DNA from: BNXB01 sp031548005
Lineage (GTDB): Bacteria; Bacteroidota; Bacteroidia; Bacteroidales; Azobacteroidaceae
Reading direction: 5' to 3'
DNA length: 45,699 nt
Assembly (NCBI GenBank): GCA_031548005.1
Contig: JAVBRK010000007.1
Coordinates: 1 to 45,699, forward strand
Shown piece after piece: positions 25,888 to 35,121 of the stretch (positions are counted from its first letter, which is position 1; each line of letters starts with the position of its first letter). Position numbers and translations under genes: made by a program. Under the pieces are notes generated by a model, which saw only the letters and a program-made list of their open reading frames with translations, was not told the origin of the DNA and did not search any database.

Positions 25888-26759
25888 TAAAATTTGGAGT
25901 TGGAAGCTACCCTTTTTTCGTTTGATATGAATGGATTAAGCTCGATTTTATGATTTTCAATGCTTAATTCCGCATGATTGGATTTCCGGTTTTCCCAGTG
26001 CTTGAGCCGGTCGATCATCTCATACGATGTCATATCGATTTGCGTCGGAACGATGGATACATATCCATTTGCCAACGCCCATTCATCGGATCCGGTATTG
26101 TCCGGTTCGTAGTTTTCGAACTCCCCGGTCAGCCAGTAAATTGTTTTTCCGTCTTTGTCTGTTTTTTTATTGAATTCTTTGATCCATCTTCCTTTTGTTT
26201 GCGAGCAGATTTTCATTCCCCGGATGTCATTCGTATGAGGAACATTGACATTCAGGCAGATTCCCTGGGGCAGACTTTCATCCAGTACCTTTTTTGCGAT
26301 CAGCGAGGCGTAATGGGCCGCTTGTGTAAAATCGGCGTCCGGCCGGTGATCGGTCAGCGAAACACCAATGGAAGGGACTCCGAATATACAACCTTCGAGG
26401 GCAACTCCCATGGTTCCCGAGTAAAGAACACAGATAGCAGCATTCGAACCGTGATTGATCCCGGAGATGACCAGATCGGGTTTTCGGTCTAAGATTTCAT
26501 TAATACCCAGTTTGATACAGTCGACCGGGGTTCCGGAGCACCGGTAAATCTTCAGATCGGGTTCTTCTTCCTGCAGTTCGATTAATATCGGTTGAACGGA
26601 TGTGATAGCGCCCGACATTCCCGAGCGGGGCCCGTCCGGAGCAATGACCACTACTTCGCCTAACGGCCGGACCGATTTGATCAGTTCCCGGATCCCTTTG
26701 GCATCCACGCCGTCGTCATTACTGATCAGAATCAGTGGTTTGTATTTTTCTTTATTCAT
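25887..26759 (-). CDS. surE: 5'/3'-nucleotidase SurE
   Basis: The start at 26759 (290 residues) is preferred over the longest frame at 26801, because a -7 box at 26791-26798 would put the transcription start between the two and the family begins right at KPLILISNDDG. The metal-binding Asp pair of SNDDG, the motif APDGPRSGMSGAIT, and SGINHGSNA with its Asn ligand are all present. SurE removes phosphate from nucleoside monophosphates in the cytoplasm. The C-terminal tail of about 35 residues after RLKHW is polar and longer than in many homologues. It heads the surE-lpxB-lolD unit, divergent from parA. Confidence 0.95.
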   Translation of the reverse strand: MNKEKYKPLILISNDDGVDAKGIRELIKSVRPLGEVVVIAPDGPRSGMSGAITSVQPILIELQEEEPDLKIYRCSGTPVDCIKLGINEILDRKPDLVISGINHGSNAAICVLYSGTMGVALEGCIFGVPSIGVSLTDHRPDADFTQAAHYASLIAKKVLDESLPQGICLNVNVPHTNDIRGMKICSQTKGRWIKEFNKKTDKDGKTIYWLTGEFENYEPDNTGSDEWALANGYVSIVPTQIDMTSYEMIDRLKHWENRKSNHAELSIENHKIELNPFISNEKRVASNSKF

Positions 26760-26790
26760 AGCTTGATACCTCATTTTCAAAAACTTCCTG

Positions 26791-26798
26791 CAAAGGTA
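26791..26798 (-). promoter_or_regulatory. -7 box of the surE promoter
   Basis: TACCTTTG on the minus strand matches TAnnTTTG exactly, 32 bases upstream of the chosen surE ATG. The region between surE and parA thus carries back-to-back promoters. Confidence 0.5.
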
Positions 26799-26895
26799 CA
26801 CATTTTCGCATCAAAGTTATCAACAATAAACCCTACTTATCAACACCCAAACCACAGTTTAACCAAAATAAACAAAACATTTCAGTGATAAACAT

Positions 26896-26903
26896 TACTT
26901 TTG
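26896..26903 (+). promoter_or_regulatory. -7 box of the parA promoter
   Basis: TACTTTTG matches TAnnTTTG exactly and ends 22 bases before the parA ATG. No good TTTG is seen at -33. It would drive parA-parB and possibly DUF5683. Confidence 0.55.
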
Positions 26904-26925
26904 CGCTCGAATTATTAAAACAAAC

Positions 26926-27690
26926 ATGGGTAAAATTATAGCATTAGCAAATCAGAAGGGAGGGGTTGGAAAAACAACCACTACGATTAATCTGGCGGCT
27001 TCACTGGCTGCGTTAGATAAAAAAGTGCTTGTTGTGGATGCCGATCCGCAGGCCAATGCCTCTTCCGGTTTGGGAATCAATATACGCGAGGTCAGGAGTT
27101 CCATCTACGAATGTATAATTAATAAGGTGGATGCTGCTTCTTCCATCGTTCATACTGAACTGGATAATCTCGATGTCATACCTTCCCACATCGATCTGGT
27201 CGGTGCGGAAATCGAGATGCTGAATCTCGATAACCGGGAGAAAGTGCTGAAAGAAGTACTGGATGGTTTGAAAGACCGGTATGATTATATCCTGATCGAT
27301 TGCTCTCCTTCTTTGGGCTTAATCACAGTCAATTCGCTTACAGCGGCCGACTCGGTCATTATTCCGGTGCAGTGCGAATATTTCGCATTGGAAGGAATCA
27401 GTAAGCTTCTCAATACAATTAAGATTATTAAGTCCAAGTTGAATCCTGCATTGGAAATAGAAGGTTTCCTGCTTACCATGTACGATGCCCGTCTCCGGTT
27501 GGCCAATCAGATTTATGAAGAAGTGAAGAAACATTTCCGGGAACTTGTTTTCGATACGGTGATTCAACGGAATATTAAACTGAGCGAAGCGCCGAGTTAT
27601 GGGCAGCCGGTATTGATCTACGATGCCGAATCACGTGGTTCGATTAACCACATGCAGTTAGCCAAAGAATTGATCAGTAAAAATAAATAA
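26926..27690 (+). CDS. parA: Chromosome-partitioning ATPase ParA (Soj)
   Basis: The protein has 254 residues. The deviant Walker A KGGVGKTTTT begins at Lys11, and VVDADPQANASSGLG (Walker A') and YILIDCSPSLGLITVN (Walker B) follow. The length and the lack of an N-terminal DNA-binding extension mark it as the chromosomal Soj/ParA type, not a plasmid type Ia. ParA acts with ParB to move replication origins. parB starts 30 bases downstream. A near-palindromic CACGTG site lies inside the 3' coding part (27627-27642). Confidence 0.97.
   Translation: MGKIIALANQKGGVGKTTTTINLAASLAALDKKVLVVDADPQANASSGLGINIREVRSSIYECIINKVDAASSIVHTELDNLDVIPSHIDLVGAEIEMLNLDNREKVLKEVLDGLKDRYDYILIDCSPSLGLITVNSLTAADSVIIPVQCEYFALEGISKLLNTIKIIKSKLNPALEIEGFLLTMYDARLRLANQIYEEVKKHFRELVFDTVIQRNIKLSEAPSYGQPVLIYDAESRGSINHMQLAKELISKNK
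27627..27642. promoter_or_regulatory. parS-like 16-bp palindrome inside parA
   Basis: CGAATCACGTGGTTCG is an inverted repeat with one mismatched pair (7 of 8 positions) centred on CACGTG, the invariant core of chromosomal parS. The flanking arms differ from the classical TGTT...AACA. ParB proteins often bind sites within or near their own operon. The same bases encode a conserved stretch of ParA, so the match may be coincidental. Confidence 0.35.
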
Positions 27691-27720
27691 TAAAAAGATA
27701 TCCCGCTAAAGAAAGGAAAT

Positions 27721-28599
27721 ATGTCAAAACAAGTAAAGTCGCCGTTAGGAAGAGGATTGGACGCATTGATTACCATGGACGACCTGAGTACGAACGGAAC
27801 CTCTTCAATTAATGAAATCCAATTGTCGAAAATCAAACCGAATCCCGATCAGCCGCGGACCGTTTTCGATCAGGAAGCATTGGAAGAATTGGCAACTTCT
27901 ATTAAAGCGCTGGGATTAGTACAGCCCATCACCCTCCGGGAGGTCGGACCGGAACAATACCAGATTATATCCGGGGAAAGACGTTACCGGGCTTCCCTTC
28001 TTGCCGGACTGGAAAGAGTTCCTGCTTATGTAAAGAAAGCCAGCGACGAAAATGTCATGGAAATGGCGTTGATCGAAAATATCCAGCGGGAAGACCTGAA
28101 TTCCATAGAAATCGCATTAGCATTTCAAAACCTGATCGAAACGTATAAACTGACACAGGATAAGCTTAGTGAACGTATCGGTAAAAAACGGGCGACTATC
28201 GCCAATTTCCTCCGTCTTTTAAAACTACCGGCCGAGATTCAGATGGGATTGAAAGATAAAAAAGTCGACATGGGACACGCTAAAGCCCTGCTTGGATTGG
28301 AAGATCCGGCAACGCAGCTCATGGTCTATGAACAAATAACCCAATATGGATTTTCTGTCCGGAGAACAGAAGAAATTATCCGGGAGTTGAACAGCGATGT
28401 TCCTGTTAAAGAATCTAAAAAAATAAAATCCAAAACCCCTGAAGAATATAAGCTTCTGAAAGATCATTTAACCCGTTTTTTTGGCGCTAAAGTCCTTTTT
28501 TCCTGCAATGAAAATGGTAAGGGAAAGATTACAATTCCTTTCGAATCCGAAAAAGATTTGGAAAGAATTGTTCAAGCCTTTGACTGTTTAAAAAAATAA
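27721..28599 (+). CDS. parB: Chromosome-partitioning protein ParB (Spo0J)
   Basis: The protein has 292 residues. The N-terminus GRGLDALIT matches the ParA-stimulating segment. The CTPase/ParBc domain (about 33-125) contains PNPDQPRTVF, IKALGLVQPI and SGERRYRASLLAG, with the GERR(Y/W)RA motif of nucleotide binding. A helix-turn-helix follows (about 130-195, LSERIGKKRATIANFLRLLKL), and the C-terminal dimerisation region ends with FDCLKK. It binds parS and spreads as a CTP-dependent clamp. A Shine-Dalgarno-like AAAGGAAA precedes the ATG. Confidence 0.97.
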   Translation: MSKQVKSPLGRGLDALITMDDLSTNGTSSINEIQLSKIKPNPDQPRTVFDQEALEELATSIKALGLVQPITLREVGPEQYQIISGERRYRASLLAGLERVPAYVKKASDENVMEMALIENIQREDLNSIEIALAFQNLIETYKLTQDKLSERIGKKRATIANFLRLLKLPAEIQMGLKDKKVDMGHAKALLGLEDPATQLMVYEQITQYGFSVRRTEEIIRELNSDVPVKESKKIKSKTPEEYKLLKDHLTRFFGAKVLFSCNENGKGKITIPFESEKDLERIVQAFDCLKK

Positions 28600-28636
28600 T
28601 CACTAATTTAGCGGATTCAATTAGTAACAAATTGTA

Positions 28637-29335
28637 TTGAAATCCATTATAGCCGTCATATCGGTGTTATTCCTGATTGCTCCTGTTCGCCTTGTGGCGC
28701 AGGAAAGAGAAACTATTTCGCAAGACAGTATTCATTCGGTTGTCCATCAGCCGGATGAGGTAGATATGCAACCGATTTCAGCAGTAATAGACACCTCGTC
28801 TATTATGAAGCTGAAATTTAAACCCGACCCGACAAAAGCCCTGATCTATTCAGCTGTTTGTCCGGGATTAGGGCAGATTTACAACCGGAAATACTGGAAA
28901 TTACCGATTGTATATGGGGCATTCCTGGGTTGCGCCTATGCTATTTCGTGGAATGGCACCCAGTACAGCGGATATAAAAATGCATACAGCGATTGGATTG
29001 CTTACACAAAAGGAGAGGACAGCAATAATTCGTGGATCAGTTACCTGAAATATTGGCCGGATAAGAATTACACTACCTGGAGCAGCAGCGAAAAAGCATC
29101 CTTTGAGAACCGATTGAAAAATGGGAAGGACTATTACCGGCGTTACCGCGACCTGAGTTATATCATTACTGCCGGTGTATATGTATTGACGATGTTAGAT
29201 GCCTATGTCGATGCTGAATTGTTCGATTTTGATATCAGTCAGGATCTGAGTATGCGGGTGGAGCCCGTATTATTTGATCAGCCGTCGAAAAATAACAATC
29301 GCTCTGTAGGGTTACAGTGCAGTTTTACTTTTTAA
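28637..29335 (+). CDS. DUF5683-family membrane protein
   Basis: The protein has 232 residues. It starts at a TTG, the only codon that places the signal peptide KSIIAVISVLFLIAPVRLVA correctly; an in-frame TAA lies 12 bases upstream. The family core is clear: DPTKALIYSAVCPGLGQIYN (about 68-87), then KYWKLPIVYGAFLGCAYAI (about 89-107), and YIITAGVYVLTMLDAYVDA near residue 180, giving several membrane or surface helices. The function is unknown. It sits between parB and a lytic transglycosylase in an order I recall as conserved across Bacteroidales, which points to a role in envelope or division. Confidence 0.85.
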   Translation: MKSIIAVISVLFLIAPVRLVAQERETISQDSIHSVVHQPDEVDMQPISAVIDTSSIMKLKFKPDPTKALIYSAVCPGLGQIYNRKYWKLPIVYGAFLGCAYAISWNGTQYSGYKNAYSDWIAYTKGEDSNNSWISYLKYWPDKNYTTWSSSEKASFENRLKNGKDYYRRYRDLSYIITAGVYVLTMLDAYVDAELFDFDISQDLSMRVEPVLFDQPSKNNNRSVGLQCSFTF

Positions 29336-29400
29336 GAATATTTGAAAATTTAAATTAGTTGCTATTTTAATGGATTTTTATCCCTGTTGAAACGAAGATT

Positions 29401-30936
29401 ATGAAGAGAGCGTTATTTTTAATTACCATGATTTTTATCACGGGCGTTTCCCGTGCACAGATAACCTTGTGGGAGGATTTGAAGCAAGCATCGGCCAATG
29501 ATTCGATTGATGTGGAGTCCGGGAATTCCGGATACAGAAATGATGATTCTATGTTTGCGCCTGAAGGCATGGATCTGAATGTCGATAGCCTGCTTAATCT
29601 CTGGAATTTTAATTATTTTACCAGGAAGCAAACTTCGGACGGGTATTCAAACCCACCCACCAGCGATGCCGAATATAAAGAAAGGCTGGAAAGATTACCC
29701 CGTGTTATTCCGATGACATTCAATGAAACAGTACGGTCATGTATTAATTTGTATACCGAAAGGAGCCGGTCTTTGACAGAGTATATCCTGGGGTGGTCGG
29801 ATTTTTATTTTCCGATGATTGAAGAAACATTAGAACGCTATGATCTGCCTTTAGAGTTGAAATACCTTGCTATTGTAGAATCTGCACTGAATCCCATAGC
29901 ACAGTCGAGAATGGGAGCATCCGGTCTCTGGCAGTTTATGTTACCTACGGGTAAAGTGTACGGACTGGAAATCAACAGCCTGGTCGATGAGCGTCGTGAC
30001 CCTGTTAAATCTACTGAAGCTGCCTGTAAATATTTCAAAGATATGTATGCCATTTATGGCGACTGGCACTTAGTCATTGCATCGTACAATTGCGGCCCGG
30101 GTAATGTGAATAAAGCGATTAAACGCGCGAAAGGCAAATCCGGATTCTGGGATATTTATCCTTATCTTCCGAGAGAAACGCGAATGTACGTGCCCCTTTT
30201 CATGGCAGTTAATTATGTAATGAATTATTATACTGAACATAACTTATCCCCGACTATCATTCCCCTGCCGCTTTCTACAGATACGGTTATGATTAACAAA
30301 GAAATCCATTTCGACCAGATTGCGGATATTCTGAAGATCGATAAAGAACAACTCAGGGCCCTGAATCCTCAATATAAGCGCGACATTATACCCGGACAAT
30401 CGAAGCCCTATGTTTTAACTCTCCCTGCAGTATATGCTTACGGCTTTGTAGAGCTTGAAGATACCATTTCTTCTCACCGTTCCGATGAATTATTTGCCCA
30501 CCGTTCTGCTCCTTCCGATTCTCCGGAAAAAATAAGGCATACGGTCAGATCAGGCGAGTCGTTGCTGGCGATTGCTAATAAATATGGAGTATCGGTATCC
30601 CAGATTCGCAGTTGGAATGGTCTGAAAAAATCATCAAAAAAAATACCTGCCGGCCAGACATTGACCATTTATGCCGATACAGGAGGTTATTCATTGTCTT
30701 CAACCTCTGAAACCTCTGAAACAACAGATGAAGATGCTGTTGTATCTCCGAAAAAAACGAAAACAAAATCTTCCGAAAAAGGTTCTTATTCTATATACAA
30801 AGTCAGATCGGGCGATTCATTTCATACCATAGCCAAGAAATATCCCGGAGTGAGCGCTCAGGAACTGATGAAATTTAACGGAACCCGTAATACGTCGCTG
30901 AAAGTGGGACAAAGGATCAAGGTTCCAAGGGTATAA
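29401..30936 (+). CDS. mltD: Membrane-bound lytic murein transglycosylase D-like with LysM domains
   Basis: The protein has 511 residues and a signal peptide to about residue 19. The lytic transglycosylase (SLT, GH23) domain covers about 125-250: catalytic Glu160 in LAIVESALNP, then GASGLWQFMLPTG, and YNCGPGNVNKAIKRA. A degenerate LysM-like region lies at about 300-345. Two clear LysM repeats follow, one from IRHTVRSGESLLAIANKYG (about 379-425) and one at the C-terminus from YKVRSGDSFHTIAKKYPG (about 464-511), separated by a Ser/Thr/Lys-rich linker. It cleaves peptidoglycan to anhydromuropeptides in the periplasm. The leader from 29336 shows no exact promoter box. Confidence 0.94.
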   Translation: MKRALFLITMIFITGVSRAQITLWEDLKQASANDSIDVESGNSGYRNDDSMFAPEGMDLNVDSLLNLWNFNYFTRKQTSDGYSNPPTSDAEYKERLERLPRVIPMTFNETVRSCINLYTERSRSLTEYILGWSDFYFPMIEETLERYDLPLELKYLAIVESALNPIAQSRMGASGLWQFMLPTGKVYGLEINSLVDERRDPVKSTEAACKYFKDMYAIYGDWHLVIASYNCGPGNVNKAIKRAKGKSGFWDIYPYLPRETRMYVPLFMAVNYVMNYYTEHNLSPTIIPLPLSTDTVMINKEIHFDQIADILKIDKEQLRALNPQYKRDIIPGQSKPYVLTLPAVYAYGFVELEDTISSHRSDELFAHRSAPSDSPEKIRHTVRSGESLLAIANKYGVSVSQIRSWNGLKKSSKKIPAGQTLTIYADTGGYSLSSTSETSETTDEDAVVSPKKTKTKSSEKGSYSIYKVRSGDSFHTIAKKYPGVSAQELMKFNGTRNTSLKVGQRIKVPRV

Positions 30937-30993
30937 GGTGTTAACAATATTATATGTGATTCGAACCTGAATTTTGGAAAGCAGAACTAACCT

Positions 30994-33258
30994 ATGAGCC
31001 CGGAAAAAGAAATAAAGACAAGCGAAGATCAAATGGTTCAAAAGCAATTTGAGGAACTTATTGAATGCTATGCCAATTCGAACCATCGGCAGAAATTTGA
31101 AGTCATCAATAAGGCTTTCAATTTTGCCAATCAGGCTCATAAGGGGGTGAAACGCCGTGACGGCGTGCCTTATATTACCCATCCGATAGCTGTTGCTATG
31201 ATTGTTTGTGAGGAGATGGGATTAGGCTCCACTTCCATATCTTCCGCTTTGTTGCACGATGTAGTGGAAGATACGGACTATACAGTGGAGGATATACGCA
31301 ATTTGTTTGGAGATAAGATTGCCCAGATTGTGGAGGGACTTACTAAAATTTCAGGAGGGATATTTGCCGAAGCGGCTTCCCAACAGGCGGAAAATATGCG
31401 TAAGCTGCTTCTCACCATGTCGAATGATATCCGGGTTATTCTGATCAAGATTGCCGACCGGTTGCACAACATGCGTACGTTAGGTTCCCTGTTGCCTGCC
31501 AAACAATATAAAATTGCGGGAGAGACGATGTTTCTTTATGCACCGATGGCTCACAGATTGGGGTTGTTTACCATCAAAACTGAGCTGGAGGATCTGAGTT
31601 TTAAATATGAACATCCGGAAGAGTATAAACAAATCAGCCGGAAATTAGAATCGACGAAATCGAACCGGGAAGAAATATACGAACATTTTGCCCGTCCGTT
31701 AAGGAAAAAGCTCGATGGAATGGGCATTAAATACGAAATGAAAGCCCGTGTTAAGTCGACCTATTCGATCTGGAATAAGATGAAAACCAAAAATGTCGAT
31801 TTTGAAGACATTTACGATATTTTTGCCGTCCGGATCGTATTTGAACCGCAACCGGGAACCGACGAAAAGAAACAATGCTGGGATATTTACTCAGCTATTA
31901 CCGATCTCTATAAACTCCGGCCAGACCGTATACGGGATTGGGTCAGCAGTCCCAAAGCCAATGGTTATCAGGCTTTGCATCTTACGGTTATGGGTCCCGA
32001 CGGACAGTGGATCGAAATACAGATCCGCAGTTTCCGGATGGATGAAATCGCTGAAAAAGGATTTGCTGCACACTGGAAGTATAAGGAAAATAATATTGAA
32101 GAGGAAACAGAACTCGATAAATGGTTGGAAACTATTCAGGAAATTCTGGAGAACCCGAATCCAAATGCAATGGATTTTCTGGATACGATCAAACTGAATC
32201 TTTTTACTACCGAAATATTTGTATTTACTCCAAAAGGAGATATTAAAACATTGCCTCAAAATGCGACAGCGCTTGATTTTGCTTATGAATTACATTCAAA
32301 TATCGGAAATCATTGCATTGGCGCCAAAGTGAATCACAACCTGGTGCCTTTGAGCCAGAAACTGTCCAGTGGAGATCAAGTTGAAATTTTAACTTCTAAA
32401 TCACAATCTCCTAAAGAAGAGTGGATTACATTTGTAACAACAGCAAAAGCCCGGACTAAAATCGAAGCTGCATTGCGCAGGAAACGCAGAGATCAGGTTA
32501 GAAAAGGAGAAGCAATGCTGACCGAAGCATTGCAAAAAGCGGAAATCGAACCGGTTCCTGCTGTGATCGATCGTTTTCTCTCCTTTTTCGGATTTGCTAA
32601 AAAAGAAGATATGTATTACGCCCTCTCTGAGGGGCAGGTGGAGTTGCCCGAAAATCCGAAAAAGATCCTGAAAGAAAAGGCTGATAATTTTCTTTTCCGG
32701 TATGCTAAGCAGGCTGCAATGCAGGCGATGAATGTTTTTGTTACCAAGCAGGAGGAAGCTAAAATCCCGGAAGAAGATAAATTGATCGATATTAAAACGA
32801 TCGACCGGAAGAAAACATACATCCTTCAGGAAGAATCATTTAAAAAGAATTATTATGTGGCCGATTGCTGCAAACCGATTCCGGGGGATGAGGTCTTCGG
32901 CTTTATCAATGACGATGGACGGCTCATCATCCATAAACGGGCCTGTAACATAGGTTTAAAGCTCAAAGCGAATTTTGGTAACCGGATTATTGCCTGTGAA
33001 TGGGCCGGCCATAAAAACTTTTCTTTCCCCTCGACGATCGAAATAAAAGGGATTGATCGCGTGGGGATCCTCAATGAAATAACCAAAGCCATCTCGACCG
33101 ATTTTTCAGTGAATATGCACAAACTAACCATTGAGACTCAGGATGGAATGTTTTTCGGAACAATCATGATTTCTGTTCACGATGTGAATGATATCCACCA
33201 GTTATGCCATCAGATTCAGAAGATTAAAGGAGTGAAGAACGTTAACCGGGTGGAATAA
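30994..33258 (+). CDS. relA: Bifunctional (p)ppGpp synthetase/hydrolase RelA/SpoT
   Basis: The protein has 754 residues. The HD hydrolase domain has His63 in ITHPIAVAM and the His-Asp pair plus ED in LLHDVVEDTDY (about 87-96), so hydrolase activity is likely intact. The synthetase domain (about 245-355) has RVKSTYSIWNKMK, FEDIYDIFAVRIVF and SPKANGYQALHLTV, followed by EIQIRSFRMDEIAEKGFAAH. TGS (about 405-465) and a C-terminal ACT domain (about 680-754) complete the long form. It controls stringent-response alarmone levels. The next gene begins only 5 bases after its stop. Confidence 0.97.
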   Translation: MSPEKEIKTSEDQMVQKQFEELIECYANSNHRQKFEVINKAFNFANQAHKGVKRRDGVPYITHPIAVAMIVCEEMGLGSTSISSALLHDVVEDTDYTVEDIRNLFGDKIAQIVEGLTKISGGIFAEAASQQAENMRKLLLTMSNDIRVILIKIADRLHNMRTLGSLLPAKQYKIAGETMFLYAPMAHRLGLFTIKTELEDLSFKYEHPEEYKQISRKLESTKSNREEIYEHFARPLRKKLDGMGIKYEMKARVKSTYSIWNKMKTKNVDFEDIYDIFAVRIVFEPQPGTDEKKQCWDIYSAITDLYKLRPDRIRDWVSSPKANGYQALHLTVMGPDGQWIEIQIRSFRMDEIAEKGFAAHWKYKENNIEEETELDKWLETIQEILENPNPNAMDFLDTIKLNLFTTEIFVFTPKGDIKTLPQNATALDFAYELHSNIGNHCIGAKVNHNLVPLSQKLSSGDQVEILTSKSQSPKEEWITFVTTAKARTKIEAALRRKRRDQVRKGEAMLTEALQKAEIEPVPAVIDRFLSFFGFAKKEDMYYALSEGQVELPENPKKILKEKADNFLFRYAKQAAMQAMNVFVTKQEEAKIPEEDKLIDIKTIDRKKTYILQEESFKKNYYVADCCKPIPGDEVFGFINDDGRLIIHKRACNIGLKLKANFGNRIIACEWAGHKNFSFPSTIEIKGIDRVGILNEITKAISTDFSVNMHKLTIETQDGMFFGTIMISVHDVNDIHQLCHQIQKIKGVKNVNRVE

Positions 33259-33263
33259 TTTAC

Positions 33264-34970
33264 ATGAAAATAACGAAATTTATACTACTTCTTTTATTAG
33301 TTCTGTTTGCCTTTATCTCTTGTGATACAAGAGAATGGAATGTAAACCGGATTGTTTCGGAAGCGGAAACGATTGTAGAGGAGCATCCCGACAGTGTTTT
33401 ACATTTGTTAGATTCCATCGGTACTCCTCAACGATTTAAAAGAAAGCTCCAGAATAAATACAAGCTATTACAAATTCAGGCGAAGGACAAAGCGTTTAAG
33501 GATATTTCTTCCGATACTGCGATTTTTGAAATTGCAGAATATTATGAAAAGAGAAACAGTCCGGTTAAAACGGCTTTATCTTATTTCTACTGTGCCCGCG
33601 TCTGTCAGGAACAGGAAGATAACGACCGGTCCATGTATTATTATATGAAAGCGAGGGAATTTGCGAAAAAAACATCGGAAGACCGGTTAAAAGGACTGAT
33701 CGAATTTAATATAGGAGGAATATTATACGACCGAGGGCTTAAAGATGAAGCTGTCCCCCAATTTAAAGAAGCCCGCAACTTATTCCGTACCTGCCGGGAT
33801 TACAAAAGGGAGGTGGCTGCTTTAAGTAATACCGGGGCTGCATTTCTGATAAAGAATGAGTTGGACAGCGCTTTCTACTACTATAATCAGGCTTTGGAAA
33901 TAGCAAAAATTCATAATGATTTACAGTTGGAGCCTTCTCTCAAACAGGAGATGGGCGTTGCTTTCCGTGAAAAAGGGGATATTGCAAAGGCAAAAGAATG
34001 TTTTTTCGAGGCATTGTCTTACACTGCGAATGATTCTGTGGGCATTGCGAGAGCCTATCTTGGTTTAGCGAGAACCTATGAATCCGAGAATATGCTGGAT
34101 AGTGCGACGTATTATCTGCAACATTCCATCTTGAATCTGGATCAGAATCTGGATCAAAATGATGCGACTTTGTCGGCTGCGTATCGTTCCTGGTCCAGAA
34201 TAGAAGAAAAAAAAGGAAATCTGAAGGAAGCCCTGGAGCTACATCATCGGTATTCCAAACAGCTGATGGCAGTGCTTAGCAAACGATTCGATCATCAGGT
34301 GCTGGAAGTACAGAAAAGATACGATCTGGAGCTTGTTCAGAATGAGAAAGACCGGCTGAAGATCGAAAAGCAATCGGCTTATCTGATCACGTTAATTCTG
34401 TTGTTGGGAATTTTATTCATTTATATACTCTATTATAGGAAAAAAGTCCAGTTCAATGCGGCGCAGATGGAAGATCAACAAAACTTAAAAGAAGCCCATC
34501 AGAAAATCCAACAATTGAACGAATTGGCGGAGAATCTGACAGAACGGGGCGATTCCTACCATCATTTGATTTCCCACCACCTCGATATTTTGAAAAAAGT
34601 CGCTTTACTGCACAAGGAATTGGATACTGATAATAAGAAAAAAGGCCATTATCTTCTGGAGCAATTCAACTTGATTGTGTATGAAAATAAAGGACTCGAC
34701 TGGAATGTTTTGTACAAAACTATGAATGAGAAATACGATGGGACTCTGGACGAATTGCGCCGGTTGTATCAGGATATTTTATCGGACGATGAATTGAAAA
34801 TCTGTTGTCTCACTTATGATCGTTTTAGTAATCCGGAAATATCCATTTTTTTAGAATGCAGTATCGATACGGTTCAAGCGAAAAAAACCGTCATCCGAAA
34901 GAAGATCGGTATGGAAAGATATGAAAATTTGTACGAATTTTTGTATCAAAAGGTCTCAAAAATGTCCTGA
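33264..34970 (+). CDS. TPR sensor-like membrane protein with C-terminal LuxR/sigma4-like helix-turn-helix
   Basis: The protein has 568 residues. The N-terminus is a lipoprotein-like signal (LFAFISC, Cys20) or uncleaved anchor. Residues about 50-340 hold tandem tetratricopeptide repeats, for example LIEFNIGGILYDRGLKDEAV and ALSNTGAAFLIKNELDSAFY. One membrane helix (about 371-391) is followed by a coiled coil (about 394-460) and a helix-turn-helix at about 508-560 (DDELKICCLTYDRF, then NPEISIFLECSIDTVQAKKT). The layout implies a periplasmic TPR sensor joined to a cytoplasmic DNA-binding output, a type frequent in Bacteroidetes. It lies 5 bases after relA and may be co-transcribed. The secreted DUF3244 gene downstream is a possible target or partner (inference). 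Confidence 0.8.
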   Translation: MKITKFILLLLLVLFAFISCDTREWNVNRIVSEAETIVEEHPDSVLHLLDSIGTPQRFKRKLQNKYKLLQIQAKDKAFKDISSDTAIFEIAEYYEKRNSPVKTALSYFYCARVCQEQEDNDRSMYYYMKAREFAKKTSEDRLKGLIEFNIGGILYDRGLKDEAVPQFKEARNLFRTCRDYKREVAALSNTGAAFLIKNELDSAFYYYNQALEIAKIHNDLQLEPSLKQEMGVAFREKGDIAKAKECFFEALSYTANDSVGIARAYLGLARTYESENMLDSATYYLQHSILNLDQNLDQNDATLSAAYRSWSRIEEKKGNLKEALELHHRYSKQLMAVLSKRFDHQVLEVQKRYDLELVQNEKDRLKIEKQSAYLITLILLLGILFIYILYYRKKVQFNAAQMEDQQNLKEAHQKIQQLNELAENLTERGDSYHHLISHHLDILKKVALLHKELDTDNKKKGHYLLEQFNLIVYENKGLDWNVLYKTMNEKYDGTLDELRRLYQDILSDDELKICCLTYDRFSNPEISIFLECSIDTVQAKKTVIRKKIGMERYENLYEFLYQKVSKMS

Positions 34971-35056
34971 TTCCCCTTTAAAAATCTGTATTAACATTTA
35001 TTTAAAACCTTAATAATAAAAATATTAAGAAAAAAACTTCCCCAAAAAATCTGTAT
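34971..35056. repeat. Direct repeat flanking an inverted repeat upstream of the DUF3244 gene
   Basis: TTCCCC followed by AAAAATCTGTAT occurs twice, at 34971-34991 and 35038-35056, with the 12-base part identical and 65 bases apart. Between them CTTAATA (35009-35015) and TATTAAG (35023-35029) form a perfect 7-bp inverted repeat. The second copy lies just upstream of the promoter box at 35084-35091, where an activator would bind. Confidence 0.5.
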
Positions 35057-35083
35057 CCTATTTTTATTTTAAAAAATCGATTC

Positions 35084-35091
35084 TACTTTTG
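35084..35091 (+). promoter_or_regulatory. -7 box of the DUF3244 gene promoter
   Basis: TACTTTTG matches TAnnTTTG exactly. It overlaps the TTG that would open the longest frame (35089), so translation must start downstream, at the ATG at 35122, with a leader of about 24 bases. Confidence 0.55.
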
Positions 35092-35121
35092 TCAGGAATT
35101 CACATTAATCCTTTTGAACCC

